A stretch of 64,000 nucleotides of DNA from Mycobacterium lepromatosis (GTDB lineage Bacteria; Actinomycetota; Actinomycetes; Mycobacteriales; Mycobacteriaceae), in NCBI RefSeq assembly GCF_000975265.2, contig NZ_CP083405.1, forward strand, positions 1,922,001 through 1,986,000, read 5' to 3'. Positions 1 through 10,722 of the stretch are shown here, piece by piece. The notes below the pieces were generated by a model. It saw only the letters and a program-made list of their open reading frames with translations, was not told where the DNA came from and ran no database searches. Made by a program: the position numbers and the translations under genes. Within the stretch, counting starts at the first letter, position 1, and every line of letters starts with the position of its first letter.

Positions 1-40
1 TGGCTCCGAGTTGGCCACTGTTCTCGAAAGCCTGAAATAG
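1..40 (+). CDS. argR: ArgR arginine repressor, C-terminal end only
   Basis: The first 40 bases carry a reading frame that starts outside the window, reads GSELATVLESLK and stops at TAG (38-40). This matches the end of mycobacterial ArgR, whose oligomerisation and arginine-binding domain ends with a G-x-x-L-A-x-x-x-E-x-L pattern. It lies 16 bases before argG on the same strand, the expected argR-argG-argH order. Only the tail is visible, so intactness of the gene cannot be judged here. Confidence 0.75.
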   Translation, partial: GSELATVLESLK

Positions 41-56
41 ATAAGGGAGTTGGTTG

Positions 57-1253
57 ATGCCAGACCGCATTATCTTGGCGTATTCGGGGGGGCTGGATAC
101 CTCGGTGGCGATCCACTGGATCGGTAAAGAGACCAGCCGTGAGGTCGTGGCAGTGTTGATTGATCTCGGCCAGGGCGGCGAGGACATGGAGGTCGTACGT
201 CAACGGGCGTTGGACTGTGGCGCCGTTGAGGCTATAGTTGTGGATGCCCGTGACGAGTTCGCTGAGGGCTATTGCTTGCCCACTGTCTTGAACAACGCAC
301 TGTACATGGATCGGTACCCGTTGGTGTCTGCGATCAGCAGGCCGCTGATCGTCAAGCACGTGGTCGCTGCCGCGCGTGCGCACGGTGGCGGCATCGTCGC
401 TCACGGTTGCACCGGCAAGGGTAACGACCAAGTCCGATTCGAAGTCGGATTCGCCTCGCTGGCACCGGATCTCGAAGTATTGGCGCCGGTACGCGACTAC
501 GCATGGACACGAGAGAAGGCGATCGCGTTCGCCGAAGAGAACGCCATCCCCATCAATGTCACCAAACGTTCACCGTTCTCGATTGACCAGAATGTGTGGG
601 GCCGCGCAGTGGAAACCGGCTTCCTGGAACACCTGTGGAACGCGCCTACCAAAGACGTCTACTCCTACACTGACGACCCCACCGTCAATTGGAACACGCC
701 CGACGAGGTGATCGTCGGGTTCGAGCACGGAGTGCCGGTGTCTATTGACGGCAATCCGGTGTCAATGCTGGGCGCCATCGAGGCACTTAACCGACGCGCT
801 GGTGCGCAGGGCGTCGGGCGTCTCGACGTTGTCGAAGACCGGCTGGTAGGCATCAAGAGCCGTGAGATCTACGAGGCGCCCGGAGCGATGGTTCTCATCA
901 CCGCGCACGCCGAGCTCGAGCACGTCACGCTCGAGCGCGAGTTGGGACGCTTCAAGCGTCAGACCGATCGACGCTGGGCCGAACTGGTGTATGATGGATT
1001 GTGGTATTCGCCGCTGAAAGCCGCACTGGAAAGTTTTGTCGCAGCTACGCAACAACACGTTACCGGTGAAGTCCGAATGGTGTTGCATGGCGGCCATATT
1101 GCGGTGAATGGACGGCGCAGTGCCGAATCCCTATACAATTTTAATTTGGCCACCTACGACGAAGGGGATACCTTCGATCAGTCTTCTGCTCGTGGCTTCG
1201 TCTACGTGTACGGGTTACCGTCGAAGCTCGCAGCAAGTAGGGACTTGCGGTGA
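57..1253 (+). CDS. argG: Argininosuccinate synthase
   Basis: Cytosolic enzyme that joins citrulline and aspartate, using ATP, to make argininosuccinate, the penultimate step of arginine synthesis. The 398-residue product has the usual family length. The N-terminal PP-loop AYSGGLDTS (about residues 8-16) binds ATP; the central block [13 protein letters not shown] (about residues 120-132) and the segment [12 protein letters not shown] are also intact. I chose the ATG at 57 because it gives the normal length and follows an AAGGGAG-like ribosome site; the TTG at 54 would add one residue. It sits between argR and argH, all on one strand, so a shared arginine operon is likely. Confidence 0.97.
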   Translation: MPDRIILAYSGGLDTSVAIHWIGKETSREVVAVLIDLGQGGEDMEVVRQRALDCGAVEAIVVDARDEFAEGYCLPTVLNNALYMDRYPLVSAISRPLIVKHVVAAARAHGGGIVAHGCTGKGNDQVRFEVGFASLAPDLEVLAPVRDYAWTREKAIAFAEENAIPINVTKRSPFSIDQNVWGRAVETGFLEHLWNAPTKDVYSYTDDPTVNWNTPDEVIVGFEHGVPVSIDGNPVSMLGAIEALNRRAGAQGVGRLDVVEDRLVGIKSREIYEAPGAMVLITAHAELEHVTLERELGRFKRQTDRRWAELVYDGLWYSPLKAALESFVAATQQHVTGEVRMVLHGGHIAVNGRRSAESLYNFNLATYDEGDTFDQSSARGFVYVYGLPSKLAASRDLR

Positions 1254-1266
1254 GGTACGAGTGTGA

Positions 1267-2736
<1,470 letters not shown>

Positions 2737-2862
2737 AGCTGCATCCTCGGCCAGGAAAATAATGGCCAGCGCATGTTTATCAAGGAAACCGACAGACGTG
2801 CTATTGCGATCGCAAATATAATCCGGCTCATTGTGGTGGTTCAGCGGTGATGATCGGCAAAG

Positions 2863-3192
2863 TTTCTGGTGAGTTGTCGGGAAGACGGCGATGTTGCTTG
2901 TATCGTGGCACTGTACAGGCTGGCAGTAGCAACTGACGATTGGGCGAGTATCGGATCAGTAATAAACGCTGCTAGCCTGGCGACGGTTACTGCCATAACG
3001 GGGATGTTGGCGCTTGCTGCTGACGAGATGTCGGCAACAACAGCGTCGCTGTTTGCCGAATCCGCCTTGATACATCAAGCGGTGAGTGTGCAGGCAGCGA
3101 CGTTTCATAACCAGTTCGTGTGCGCTATTAGCTGCCAGTGGAGGGGGCGCGGTATGCGGCCCACGAAGGCCGCCAATGCCTTGCCGTTGTAG
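2863..3192 (+). pseudogene. PE-family protein relic
   Basis: Translation gives WASIGSVINAASLATV, then LALAADEMSATTASLF and VSVQAATFHNQFV, which track the mycobacterial PE domain (LA-x-IGS, ADEVSAAIAALF, QAAAFHDQFV) over about 80 residues. No proper PE start (MSFV-like) is visible, and the frame shifts after the domain, where AAHEG and MRPTKAANALPL compete for the family's YAAAEAANASPL. PE proteins are ESX-exported surface proteins. In M. tuberculosis argH is followed directly by pks10, so this relic is an extra piece. Family is an inference from recalled consensus; decay is seen directly. Confidence 0.6.
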
Positions 3193-3531
3193 GAAGCGCC
3201 CAACCTAGTTAACGTGCCAACCTAGGAGCTGTTAAGTCGTTCACTCATCGGCGATGGCGGGAAACGACGGTACGAATGGCTTCGGCGACATTGCCGAGCA
3301 GGTGTTTGGAAAGCCCGGCGCGCAAGGGGGCGTCCAGCTAGGCTTGAGTGACACGCCGGCCGACTGTTGCCGGTTAAAGTGTGAGGTTTCGGCATCGTGA
3401 GATCACTATTCTGCGTGAGCAGCTGATCTGCCACTGTTTGCCGAGTAGGTCTAGGCAGGCTGCGAGTTTCAGCTCTAAGCGATCGGGTCAAACCGTTCTT
3501 CCTGGGTTTTTGTGACCGAAGAGGTGGGACC
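3193..3531. other. Gene-poor interval before the pks10 relic
   Basis: No convincing gene. One stretch (about 3384-3530) translates to RHREITILREQL and weakly resembles the beginning of integrase-type transposases (LRHE-x-x-VLRRQ), but the similarity is too short to call. Confidence 0.4.
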
Positions 3532-4130
3532 ATGAGCGTCATCTCAGGTGTTTTCGGTGCGTTGTCCCCATACCGCTATTCGCAGCGAGAGTGCACAGCA
3601 TTGTTCCTCAACATAACGGATTTCGCGGGTTACAAAGATATAGTTCGGCAGCTACTACACGCCAGCACGGAGGTGAATAGTCGTCACCTGCCCGTGCCGC
3701 TAGAGAGGTATCCGAGGCTGACCGATTTCGGCGCGGCAAAACAGATTATCGTCGGGCATGCCGTGGATCTTGCCTGAGAGAAGCTACTTGCTGGCACGCT
3801 TGACGATGTGAGTCTGCAACCACAGAACACCAACGTGATAGTGAAGGCAACGGTTACCGGTCTCGCGGTCCCGTTCTTGGATGCAAAGGGCGTCGGATGC
3901 CGTCGCGGTCCTCATCGCGATCGAGTTTTGTTCACTCACCTACTCGGGGGTACAAGTCATCTCTGGCAGGTCTAGTCGGCAGTGCGTTCTTTGCTAACGG
4001 AGGTAGTCACGGTCGGAGAGCGCCGCCCAGAACAGATTGGCGCCGGCAGGTCGGACATTGTTGCTTCGCACCAGCTATAGCCTGGAGGTTGATTATGGTG
4101 ACGGGTCCCGGATTCTGTTTTGTTCTGTAG
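3532..4130 (+). pseudogene. pks10: pks10 relic (type III polyketide synthase, chalcone-synthase-like)
   Basis: The N-terminus MSVISGVFGALSPYRYSQ and the following RYPRLTDFGAA match the start of Pks10-type chalcone synthase-like enzymes, which condense malonyl units onto acyl-CoA starters. A TGA interrupts at 3775-3777. Further pieces follow in changed frames: KATVTGLAVPFLDAK (about 3845-3890), SLVGSAFFANGG (about 3975-4010), and IMVTGPGFCFVL at the very end (about 4094-4129), the equivalent of the family C-terminus MGPGFC. The total is about 600 bases against roughly 1,060 for the intact gene, so the middle, including the catalytic region, is partly deleted. Position after argH agrees with M. 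tuberculosis argH-pks10-pks7. Confidence 0.85.
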
Positions 4131-4265
4131 CGCATTTTCTAAGGAAATGGCGGCATGGGACGACGAAAGTTTTGGTGGCGAGTGGCGGAGTCGAGGTTAT
4201 TCGACCTCCGTCTTGAACTAGATTAGCTTAGCTGTTAGCTTGAACGGCACGAAAGGTCAGTTCCG

Positions 4266-5460
4266 ATGAACAGCAATCAAGAAGAGCTCGTCAGAACCGT
4301 CTAAGAGCATTCAAGGAAAACGAGCGGCTCAAACGTAGAGAACCCGCGAGTACCTAGCTATCTAGAACGCTGAGCCGGTGGCAATAGTGGGATGGGTTGC
4401 CCGTATCCGAGTGTGGTGGACTCACCCGACAGGTTGTGGGAGGTGGTCACTGCGAGTCGCGACGTCGTGTCCGACTTCCCGGTCGATCACAGCTGGGCTT
4501 TGATGTAACTAATTAGCGCGGATCCCGGCACTATAGGATTAAGTCATATACTCACTGCGGCGAGTTCTGGACGGATGTTGCTGATTTCGACAACACGTTT
4601 TTTGGCGTTGCGCCGAGCGAAATGCTGGATTCTCAGCAGCGGTTGATGCTGGAGGGATCGTTGGAAACCTTTGGAGCACAAGGAAATTGACTTTAATTTC
4701 TTGCAGGGGTCAGCGACGGAAGTGTTAACCGGTGTGTTTCCTGGTTCCTACGGAGAGCAGAACAGGGCGCCCGGAGAATTGGAGTGCTACCGACTGCGTA
4801 GTTCAACGTTGAGTATGGCGTCCGGGGCGGGTGGCGTATGTATTGGGTTTAGAAGGCCCGGCGGTGTAGGCGGATACGGCATGTTCGTCGTCGTTGGTGG
4901 CGTTACATTTGGCGGTGCAGTTGTTGCGGTCGAGGGAGTGTGATTCGGTGATGCCCCCGCGGCATTCATCGCGCCGCCGGCGGGACCGCACGGTTGGGGC
5001 ATCCGGTGGTGCGGGGCTCGGCGGTTAATCAGGTGATGGTGCCTCCAACGAATTGGTGATACCGAATGGTTCGTCGCAGCAGCGAGGTATTCGGGTGGCG
5101 TTGGCTAGTTGCGGGGTTTGAGTGCAGCGAATGCGGATGTTATGGAGGGATATGGGAATAGGCTACTACCTACGTTAGAAGATCCATTTGAGGAGCAAGC
5201 TCGTTGAGCTCCTTCTGGGCGAGATCGGCCGTTCTGGTTGGAGTCGATCAAATCAATATCGGTCATACGTCGGTGGCGGAAGCGGTGGCCGGGGTTTATT
5301 AAGACTATGTAGGCGAGACGGCATGTGGATTGACTGTCGGGGGCGGTGTCGGTGCTGACTAAATCTCGATCGTGGCCGTTTGAAGGTCGGCCGCGGCAGC
5401 CTGAGGTGTCGTCGTTTTGTATTAGCGGCACGAATACGCATGTGATTCTGGAACTGGGCT
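4266..5460 (+). pseudogene. pks7-type modular polyketide synthase relic, ketosynthase domain only
   Basis: An ATG at 4266 begins MNSNQEELVRTV then stop, the docking-like N-terminus of mycobacterial type I PKSs. Successive frames then give AIVGMGCPYP, LWEVVTASRDVVSDFPVD, VADFDNTFFGVAPSEMLD with SQQRLMLEGSLE, VAYVLGLEGPAV-stop-ADTACSSSLVALHLAVQ, SAVNQ-DGASN, PNGSSQQR, and finally [15 protein letters not shown] near 5455. These are the ordered landmarks of a KS domain, and the active-site cysteine motif TACSSS is still present around 4875. Acyltransferase and later domains are absent; the KS ends abruptly. Which PKS it was (pks7, 8, 9 or 17 type) is inferred from position. Confidence 0.88.
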
Positions 5461-5533
5461 TCCGCCACACACGTCACGGCGACATAATGAGCAAGCGTTG
5501 ACAACCACCCGCCGCTTGCGCACTTCACACGTG

Positions 5534-5567
5534 GTTGAGATGTCACACAAAACGGTGACATCTCAAC
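5534..5567. repeat. Perfect 13-bp inverted repeat (stem-loop)
   Basis: GTTGAGATGTCAC (5534-5546) and GTGACATCTCAAC (5555-5567) are exact reverse complements around an 8-base loop. It lies just after the polyketide synthase relic and before the cdh gene. No T-run follows on either strand, so it is not a classical terminator; it could be an operator, a weak terminator or an element end. Confidence 0.7.
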
Positions 5568-5716
5568 ACACTATGTACACTGCCATCAAGGATTGAGCTG
5601 GCGCCATGGAGGATGCGGCTCTTCCTTTCCTTCGGTGTGCGAGTCACCACGCACTCGTCCGGATAGGTATGTAGTGTAGTGTCGCGCTACAAGATGACGA
5701 AGGTGGGCTAGTCACT

Positions 5717-6628
5717 TTGCCTAGGCGGTTTGGCAGCTTTACATCGGAATGGAGCGACACAATACGTAATGACACGAACGATCCGCACTACGTTCGGGGC
5801 CCCCGTTGGTTACCGATAAGGGCGGCCGGAACCAAGCTAGCGAGCAACGGTCGGCTATTGCGTCGAAGTATCTTACTGTGTGCGGCCATCGCGATGCTGA
5901 CCTGTGCGTCAACTGCTGAGGCCGAGCCGATGCCGCCGAATAACCCGTTTGCAGCCAGTCGCGATGCACTGTGGAAAATTGTGCACGACCATTGCGAACT
6001 CGGCTATCAACGTACCGGCACTTACGCTCCTTGCACATTGGTCGATAAACGGAGCGGAACGGCTTTGTTTAAAGCAAGCTATGATCCGAACCAATACCTC
6101 CTACTCCCGCTTGATCGTGTCACGGGAATTGAGGATCCTGCCTTGCAGGAGTTCGCGAGCCCCAACTACCTTTACAACGCGTGGGCCGCTCGAGCCTTCG
6201 TCAGTTCGCGCCTAGATAACTCACTGCCAGAGCCTGACATATTCCTCGCAATCAACCCGAAGAACGCACGTACACAGGATCAGCTACATATCCACATATC
6301 ATGTGTGTCACCGGCGACAGCGGAGGTCCTTAAGCAAGTTAATTCGGATGACTACGTTGACTGGAGGCCACTCTCTTTTACTCTACATGCTCACACTTAC
6401 CAAGCACTAGCGGTTAACAGGAACACGTTCGAGTCCAAGAGCCTGTTCCGGGACGTCCACAAGAAGGTAACTGCTGACGGCAATACGATGGATCACGCGT
6501 CGGTTGCGGTTGCAAACATCGCACCGGACCAATTCTTGCTGCTCGTGGCCGAGGGAACAGAAGACCAGCCTATCGCAGCCGAAGAGCTCCAGGACCACAA
6601 CTGCTCCATCGTTAGACAGGACAGTTAG
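5717..6628 (+). CDS. cdh: CDP-diacylglycerol pyrophosphatase
   Basis: Membrane-linked hydrolase of the Cdh family that splits CDP-diacylglycerol into CMP and phosphatidate, so it can tune phospholipid supply. The protein shows a hydrophobic N-terminal segment ([19 protein letters not shown]) like a signal anchor, then [35 protein letters not shown], which carries the HxHxxC histidine-triad-like core, and [19 protein letters not shown]. The TTG at 5717 gives 303 residues; a TTG at 5858 gives 256, nearer the about 260 of M. tuberculosis Rv2289, and is my preferred alternative. The frame is clean although both sides are eroded. Its M. tuberculosis orthologue lies far from argH and ftsK, so this location reflects rearrangement. 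Confidence 0.88.
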   Translation: MPRRFGSFTSEWSDTIRNDTNDPHYVRGPRWLPIRAAGTKLASNGRLLRRSILLCAAIAMLTCASTAEAEPMPPNNPFAASRDALWKIVHDHCELGYQRTGTYAPCTLVDKRSGTALFKASYDPNQYLLLPLDRVTGIEDPALQEFASPNYLYNAWAARAFVSSRLDNSLPEPDIFLAINPKNARTQDQLHIHISCVSPATAEVLKQVNSDDYVDWRPLSFTLHAHTYQALAVNRNTFESKSLFRDVHKKVTADGNTMDHASVAVANIAPDQFLLLVAEGTEDQPIAAEELQDHNCSIVRQDS

Positions 6629-7003
6629 ACATGGAGGGCCGAGGGTAGAGTACGCGCCGTCCGTTTTGCATAGTACAAAACATATGGCCTGAGGACGAAA
6701 AGCATTACCGGTTTGTTGATAAACCAGCTCCCGAGAACCACCACCTGAACTAAGTCAGCCGCCTAAGCATGCACCAGGATCCAGGCACCTTTTAGCATTC
6801 GGCCGATCATGACAAGGCAGGAGGAGATAAGAAAGAGCGGAAGATATTGCCCCACAAGCCTATTGACCCGATTCATCTACCCTCGAACATCCTGCCACCC
6901 CATGCTGCGAAGTTTATCGGACCTGCCCAGAGGAGTCTTCTTTCGCGCAAGACTTAACGGGGCGTATAGTTCGAGGAGCTCGCGTCGTCGCGGCCAGCTC
7001 GGC
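6629..7003. other. Gene-poor interval between cdh and the redoxin gene
   Basis: About 375 bases between two convergent genes. Reading frames are short and show no family motif I know. An open frame on the plus strand (6809-7609) is mostly antisense to the redoxin gene and I treat it as a shadow. Confidence 0.5.
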
Positions 7004-7552
7004 TCAACGCCACTTGATGCCACACCCGATCGACGGCCTCTGGTCGGGGTCTACCGGCCGTCTTGCGAGCACTGCGTCGACTGCCGCTCGGACGTCAGCC
7101 GCCGTCACTGGGAGGTTATTGCTAGGGCGGGAGTCGTCGAGCTGGCCCCGGTAAACAAGTCGACGCTCGCTATCGAAGACGAATGTATCGGGCGTACAGG
7201 CCGCGGCGAAGGCGCGGGCCACATCCTGGGTCTCGTCGTAGAGGTACGGAAAGGTCCAGCCGTGGCGACGGGCCTCGGTGACCATCTGATCGGGTCCGTC
7301 CTGCGGGTAAGTGATCACGTCATTGCTGGAGATACCGACGATCGCGACGTCTTGATCGGCAAGGTCCCGACCGAGAGTAGCAAGCCCAGCAGCGACGTGC
7401 TGAACGTATGGACAGTGGTTACAGATAAACGTGACGACAAGCGCCTGACCCTTGAGCTCGTCGAGACTGATCATGGCGCCGGAGGCTGGTTCGAGCAGTA
7501 TGAACGACGGCGCTGGAGTGCCGAGGGCGGGCATGGTGGACTCGATGGCCAT
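7004..7552 (-). CDS. Thioredoxin-fold redoxin (AhpC/TSA-like) protein
   Basis: A 182-residue intact protein beginning MAIESTMPALGTPAPSF. A thioredoxin fold is indicated by VVTFICNHCPYVQ (about residues 38-50), with a CxxC-type centre CNHC followed by the usual proline-tyrosine, then VAIVGISSND, GWTFPYLYDETQDVARAF and TPDTFVFD, where the cis-proline-like TPD follows a second cysteine. Such proteins reduce peroxides or disulfides in the cytosol; the partner is unknown. There is no signal peptide. It is isolated between cdh and a decayed stretch, and I do not recall a close M. tuberculosis counterpart at this place. Specific substrate cannot be assigned. Confidence 0.8.
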   Translation of the reverse strand: MAIESTMPALGTPAPSFILLEPASGAMISLDELKGQALVVTFICNHCPYVQHVAAGLATLGRDLADQDVAIVGISSNDVITYPQDGPDQMVTEARRHGWTFPYLYDETQDVARAFAAACTPDTFVFDSERRLVYRGQLDDSRPSNNLPVTAADVRAAVDAVLARRPVDPDQRPSIGCGIKWR

Positions 7553-8639
7553 ACTTGCCAGAGTAGCTCCACAAGCTGGACTTCCTCGATTCGTCGAGCG
7601 CGGCTATGAAGTTCTAAACCGCGTACGCGGGAGTCCAGGCTACCCAAGTTGGTATACAGCTCTTCACAAGCCTTTTCCCAGCTTCATCTGTTCTTTGTGT
7701 TTGCGCGCTTTGAATACTTCATACCGACGGCACCGTCACCGCAAAGAAAAAGGGAAGCGCAGATGCCTTCACCGCGCTGGCTTTACTGACCTAGCCCCGT
7801 GTGGGGGCCAAGCGCTGCCCTCACGATGAGCTACGGCGATTGTGGGCGATTGTGGTTGCTGGACAAAAAGCACTGATGGACACATGCATCGACCAGATGC
7901 ACAACCTTGACTTTGCTTGGCCTTTGGCCGACGACCCCAAATCATCGTGATGGAGCACCAAATCTGCGTTAATCGCATGGCTGACAAAACGTCAGAAGCG
8001 ATTCCCTAGGACATGCACAGTACCTTGGGCTTGACAAGCATCACGCTCGCCGGATGTGTCATCCATGGTCGGTGCCGTAGAATCAGACTACTGCTTGGAT
8101 GAGTTGATACTAGAGCTACCGGTTTCCTAGGCGACAGGCTTAAGCGGAGCTTAACCCAAGGGTGATAAATTATTTGATAGTGGCGAGTACCCGTTACTAA
8201 GGAACGCGGTCTCAATTACCGGTAACACGTCAGTAAGTACACCGGACTTCTACGCTTCCCAAATACGAAAGGGAAGTACCAGTGGGCATCACGGTTCCGT
8301 CAAGTCTGACCTGGATTGCTACCAGGACACTTTGTGACGTGACTCAGGTTGATCAATCCGTCATACGCAATGTAAAGATTAGCGAGGGAGAGTAGGGGGT
8401 CCGGCTGTGCTCGTCGGTTGGTCCTACTGCAAATACCTTGTCAGTGTGCTCGACGCCTCCTTGGCCGGAGCTTCTTAGGCCCACAAAACTTTGTCCACAA
8501 ATGAAATCCACAAATGAAATGAAGTCACGACGAACTCTTACTATTACTATATTTGTTGTCACGGTGGGCTCAACATAGTGCTGGGCAAGCTCACCGGGTC
8601 CGGTCTGTTCTACCTAACTGCCAGCCGTAATCGACGATA
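7553..8639. other. Gene-poor, decayed interval with a possible IS110-type fragment
   Basis: No intact gene. Around 7739-7980 on the plus strand the frames read KGKADAFTALALL, then HDELRRLWAIVVAGQKALMD, which loosely recalls the DEDD N-terminal domain of IS110-family transposases (DA-x-x-AARAVL, ELR-x-LR-x-LVAAR-x-A). The likeness is too weak to call a gene. The rest is AT-richer than the coding regions and full of stops in all frames. This is the interval where synteny with M. tuberculosis changes from the argGH region to the ftsK region. Confidence 0.4.
8494..8519. repeat. 13-bp perfect tandem duplication
   Basis: The unit TCCACAAATGAAA occurs twice head to tail (8494-8506 and 8507-8519) in non-coding DNA. 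It is probably a replication-slippage product. Confidence 0.8.
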
Positions 8640-9400
8640 GACCCCGCGACCTCGTCAAGCTGTAAGCTAAAGTGCCATAATTGCTGCCACTGAAGGACAG
8701 TGCGATACAGCGTGCGGCTGCCAACCGATTTGTCTCATCGATGAAGTCCCGGCGAACATAGGTAAACTTTAATCGGTTGCCCGGTGTGGTCACGCGTAAA
8801 CTTTTCCATGCCCGCCGGACACCGTCTTCGGTAGGGTACTCGGGTCACGTCTTCAGAGATGAAAAACGCTCGGTACTCAGGGAGATAGATAGCTGTGCTC
8901 GGCCAACGAGGTTAGCAAGTCGTCATGTTCGAAGTCCAATGCGATCAAACGAACTGACAGCAGTAGCGTGCCCAGCACGCGGTGGACCGTCTTGGCTGTC
9001 CTGGCGACGTTGACCGGCAGGTTTACCACGAAGCCCGGGATGCGGACATGCCGCGTCAACCGGTAAGCGCGGGTGTCCAAGCCGGCGCCGAGGCTGGCAA
9101 CCGCGTCGATATCTGTATCTCCATGTTGGAGCTTGTTGCCGATGAGACGTTTACAGCAGGCCAGATTCAGATTGGCCCACAGCCTGGGACCCGACCCTTC
9201 CGATGAGCTGATCAATAGGTTATGGAACACGTCCGATCGGGTAGCAGCATCGGAGAGCCATCGCAGTGGCTTCGGCACAAACAGGTCCGCGAGGTCGTCG
9301 TCAACCAGGTGGTTTATTATGTTCGACGGCTACCTATATCATCGGGCCAAGAGCCTGCCAAGAACCTTCTGTGTCGCGAGTTTCACCCCCCCTTCCGGGG
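8640..9400 (-). pseudogene. SAM-dependent methyltransferase relic (Rv2751-type position)
   Basis: The best frame (9278 down to 8877) contains SLGAGLDTRAYRL, then IPGFVVNLPVNVARTAKTV and LDFEHDDLLTSLAEHSY, the landmarks of the mycobacterial family of S-adenosylmethionine methyltransferases (TIGR00027-like: GAGLDTRAYRL, the VDLPVN loop, DFE-x-DDL). After 8877 the sequence continues in other frames as RAFFISEDVT and LKFTYVRRDFID, matching the family continuation FFIWEGVTQYL and FTYVRRDF. The N-terminal part (9300-9400) is broken by stops. It lies next to the SDR relic and ftsK as Rv2751 does in M. tuberculosis. Ends are approximate. Confidence 0.75.
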
Positions 9401-9403
9401 GTC

Positions 9404-10218
9404 CTACCGCCTATTTGCAAAGCCCGCATTGACCAACAGGGTGACGCCGGTGACATAGTGAGTCTGATCGAACATCAGCTATGCTGCTGCATTGGCGATG
9501 TTGTCGGGCTGCAGGATTTGCATGGGAAGCGCGTTGCTCATATCTGACAACGAACCAAACTCGGTGGCTATGGTGGCAAGCCACTGTCGTGGACTCATTG
9601 CTGATCATCGGGGTGTAGACACCGGAAGGATACGCCGAGTTAACCCACATGTTTGCTGTGCAAGCTGATTGGCTTACAGTCGAATCAACCTGACCATCCC
9701 GTGCTTGGCGGTGGTGTAGCGATAGCGCCGGCATCGGCGCTGCCTATCCGCCACAGTCTTGCGGACAAACTGATCAACACGATCGATCCGCTGGTGTGCC
9801 CTGTTCGATCATGGTCGGTATCGCGACTTATACGGTTTGGAAGACGCCGGTGAGGTTGACGTCGATGACATTGCGCCAACCTCAGCACCTGTCTGCAGGG
9901 GAGTGACGCAGGCATTGGTGACGACGATGTCAAGCTGGACGAACTCATTTAGACCTGCTTGCACTGCGGCAGACAGCGACACGCGATCGCGGGCGTCGCT
10001 TTGTTTGGCCACGATGCGTGCGCCGGCGTCCTTGACGAACTTGATCGTGGCCGCGAGATCTTCAGCGATGCCCAACGGGTAGAGTGCGTTGGCGATCTGA
10101 TCGCACACGGTGGCGGCAATGTGCGCCCCGCCGAGTTCGATTCGAACCGCGTGCGCACGGCCTTGGCCACGCGCCGCCCTGGTAATGAGTACGACTGCCT
10201 GTCGAGCGGACCCGTCAT
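9404..10218 (-). pseudogene. Short-chain dehydrogenase relic (Rv2750-type, carveol-dehydrogenase-like)
   Basis: From an ATG at 10218, MTGPLDRQ is followed after a frameshift by [15 protein letters not shown], which corresponds to the [17 protein letters not shown]-binding loop of this SDR subgroup. Then come [12 protein letters not shown] (family LDIIVANAG), [36 protein letters not shown] (family VNSVHPGPVNTPM) and the C-terminal YVTGVTLLVNAGF. Several frame changes and stops break the gene, and the catalytic Tyr-x-x-x-Lys region is scrambled. Function would have been NAD-dependent alcohol oxidation, possibly mycofactocin-coupled. The order with Rv2749-type and ftsK genes agrees with M. tuberculosis. 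Confidence 0.8.
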
Positions 10219-10240
10219 GGGCCGTCCAAGAGCCGGTCGC

Positions 10241-10555
10241 TCACCGGCGTAGCTGTCCTTTGCTCGGATTCCCCGCGAAAATGGCCTGCGGCATTTTGAT
10301 ATCTGTTGCTCTGGCCAGGTGTTTGCAAGCCGCGGTAACCATCGTGGTTATCGCGGGAACGTTGCTATGTGTCTGGAGCGCTCCAGCATTGGCCCAGTGT
10401 TTGACAAACATGTAAGGTTTCGTCAGTGTGGTGCAGTCCATAGAGCTGGCAGCCTTGTTCGCCGTGCACATCTTTGCGGGCACGGGGTGAGGGTAGTCGC
10501 GGACGGTGTCTATCGACTCAGGCTTAAACGTGAGGCTGGCGACGACAACGGGCAT
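10241..10555 (-). pseudogene. ABM-type monooxygenase (Rv2749-like) with two compensating frameshifts
   Basis: The start MPVVVASLTFKPESIDTVRD and the end HLARATDIKMPQAIFAGNPSKGQLRR match the antibiotic biosynthesis monooxygenase (ABM) protein Rv2749, and total length (104 residues) is normal. The middle, however, is read in the wrong frame: the open frame gives KMCTANKAASSMDC, while a neighbouring frame gives DVHGEQGCQLYGLHHTDET, which is the family sequence. One shift lies at about 10470-10495 and the restoring shift at about 10410-10425. An uninterrupted frame therefore encodes a protein with roughly 25 foreign residues in its core. I class it as a probable pseudogene disguised by an open frame. 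It diverges from ftsK. Confidence 0.7.
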
Positions 10556-10722
10556 TTTGTGGTCTCCTGACACTCTGCGGACGGCGGAGTGACTTTTGTC
10601 TGTCATCCGTTCGTCATTTTACCCACGCATGCTGACAATCGACTTGGATGCTCGGGAAGCAGCAGAGTGTTGCCAGTGTGGCGGGTAGTACAGATGATGG
10701 AGTTGCGACTAGGCTCGTTGTT

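Noticed and set aside
3384..3530. Possible integrase-type transposase N-terminus (RHREITILREQL)
   Set aside because: Only about 12 residues resemble the family, with no catalytic motif in the vicinity.
4787..5002. Proline-rich minus-strand frames
   Set aside because: Antisense to the ketosynthase relic, which explains the sequence.
6809..7609. 266-codon open frame on the plus strand
   Set aside because: Mostly antisense to the redoxin gene, with no family motif; the redoxin frame has clear homology.
7739..7980. Possible IS110-type transposase fragment
   Set aside because: Weak, short similarity without the DEDD residues; kept only as a remark in the interval description.
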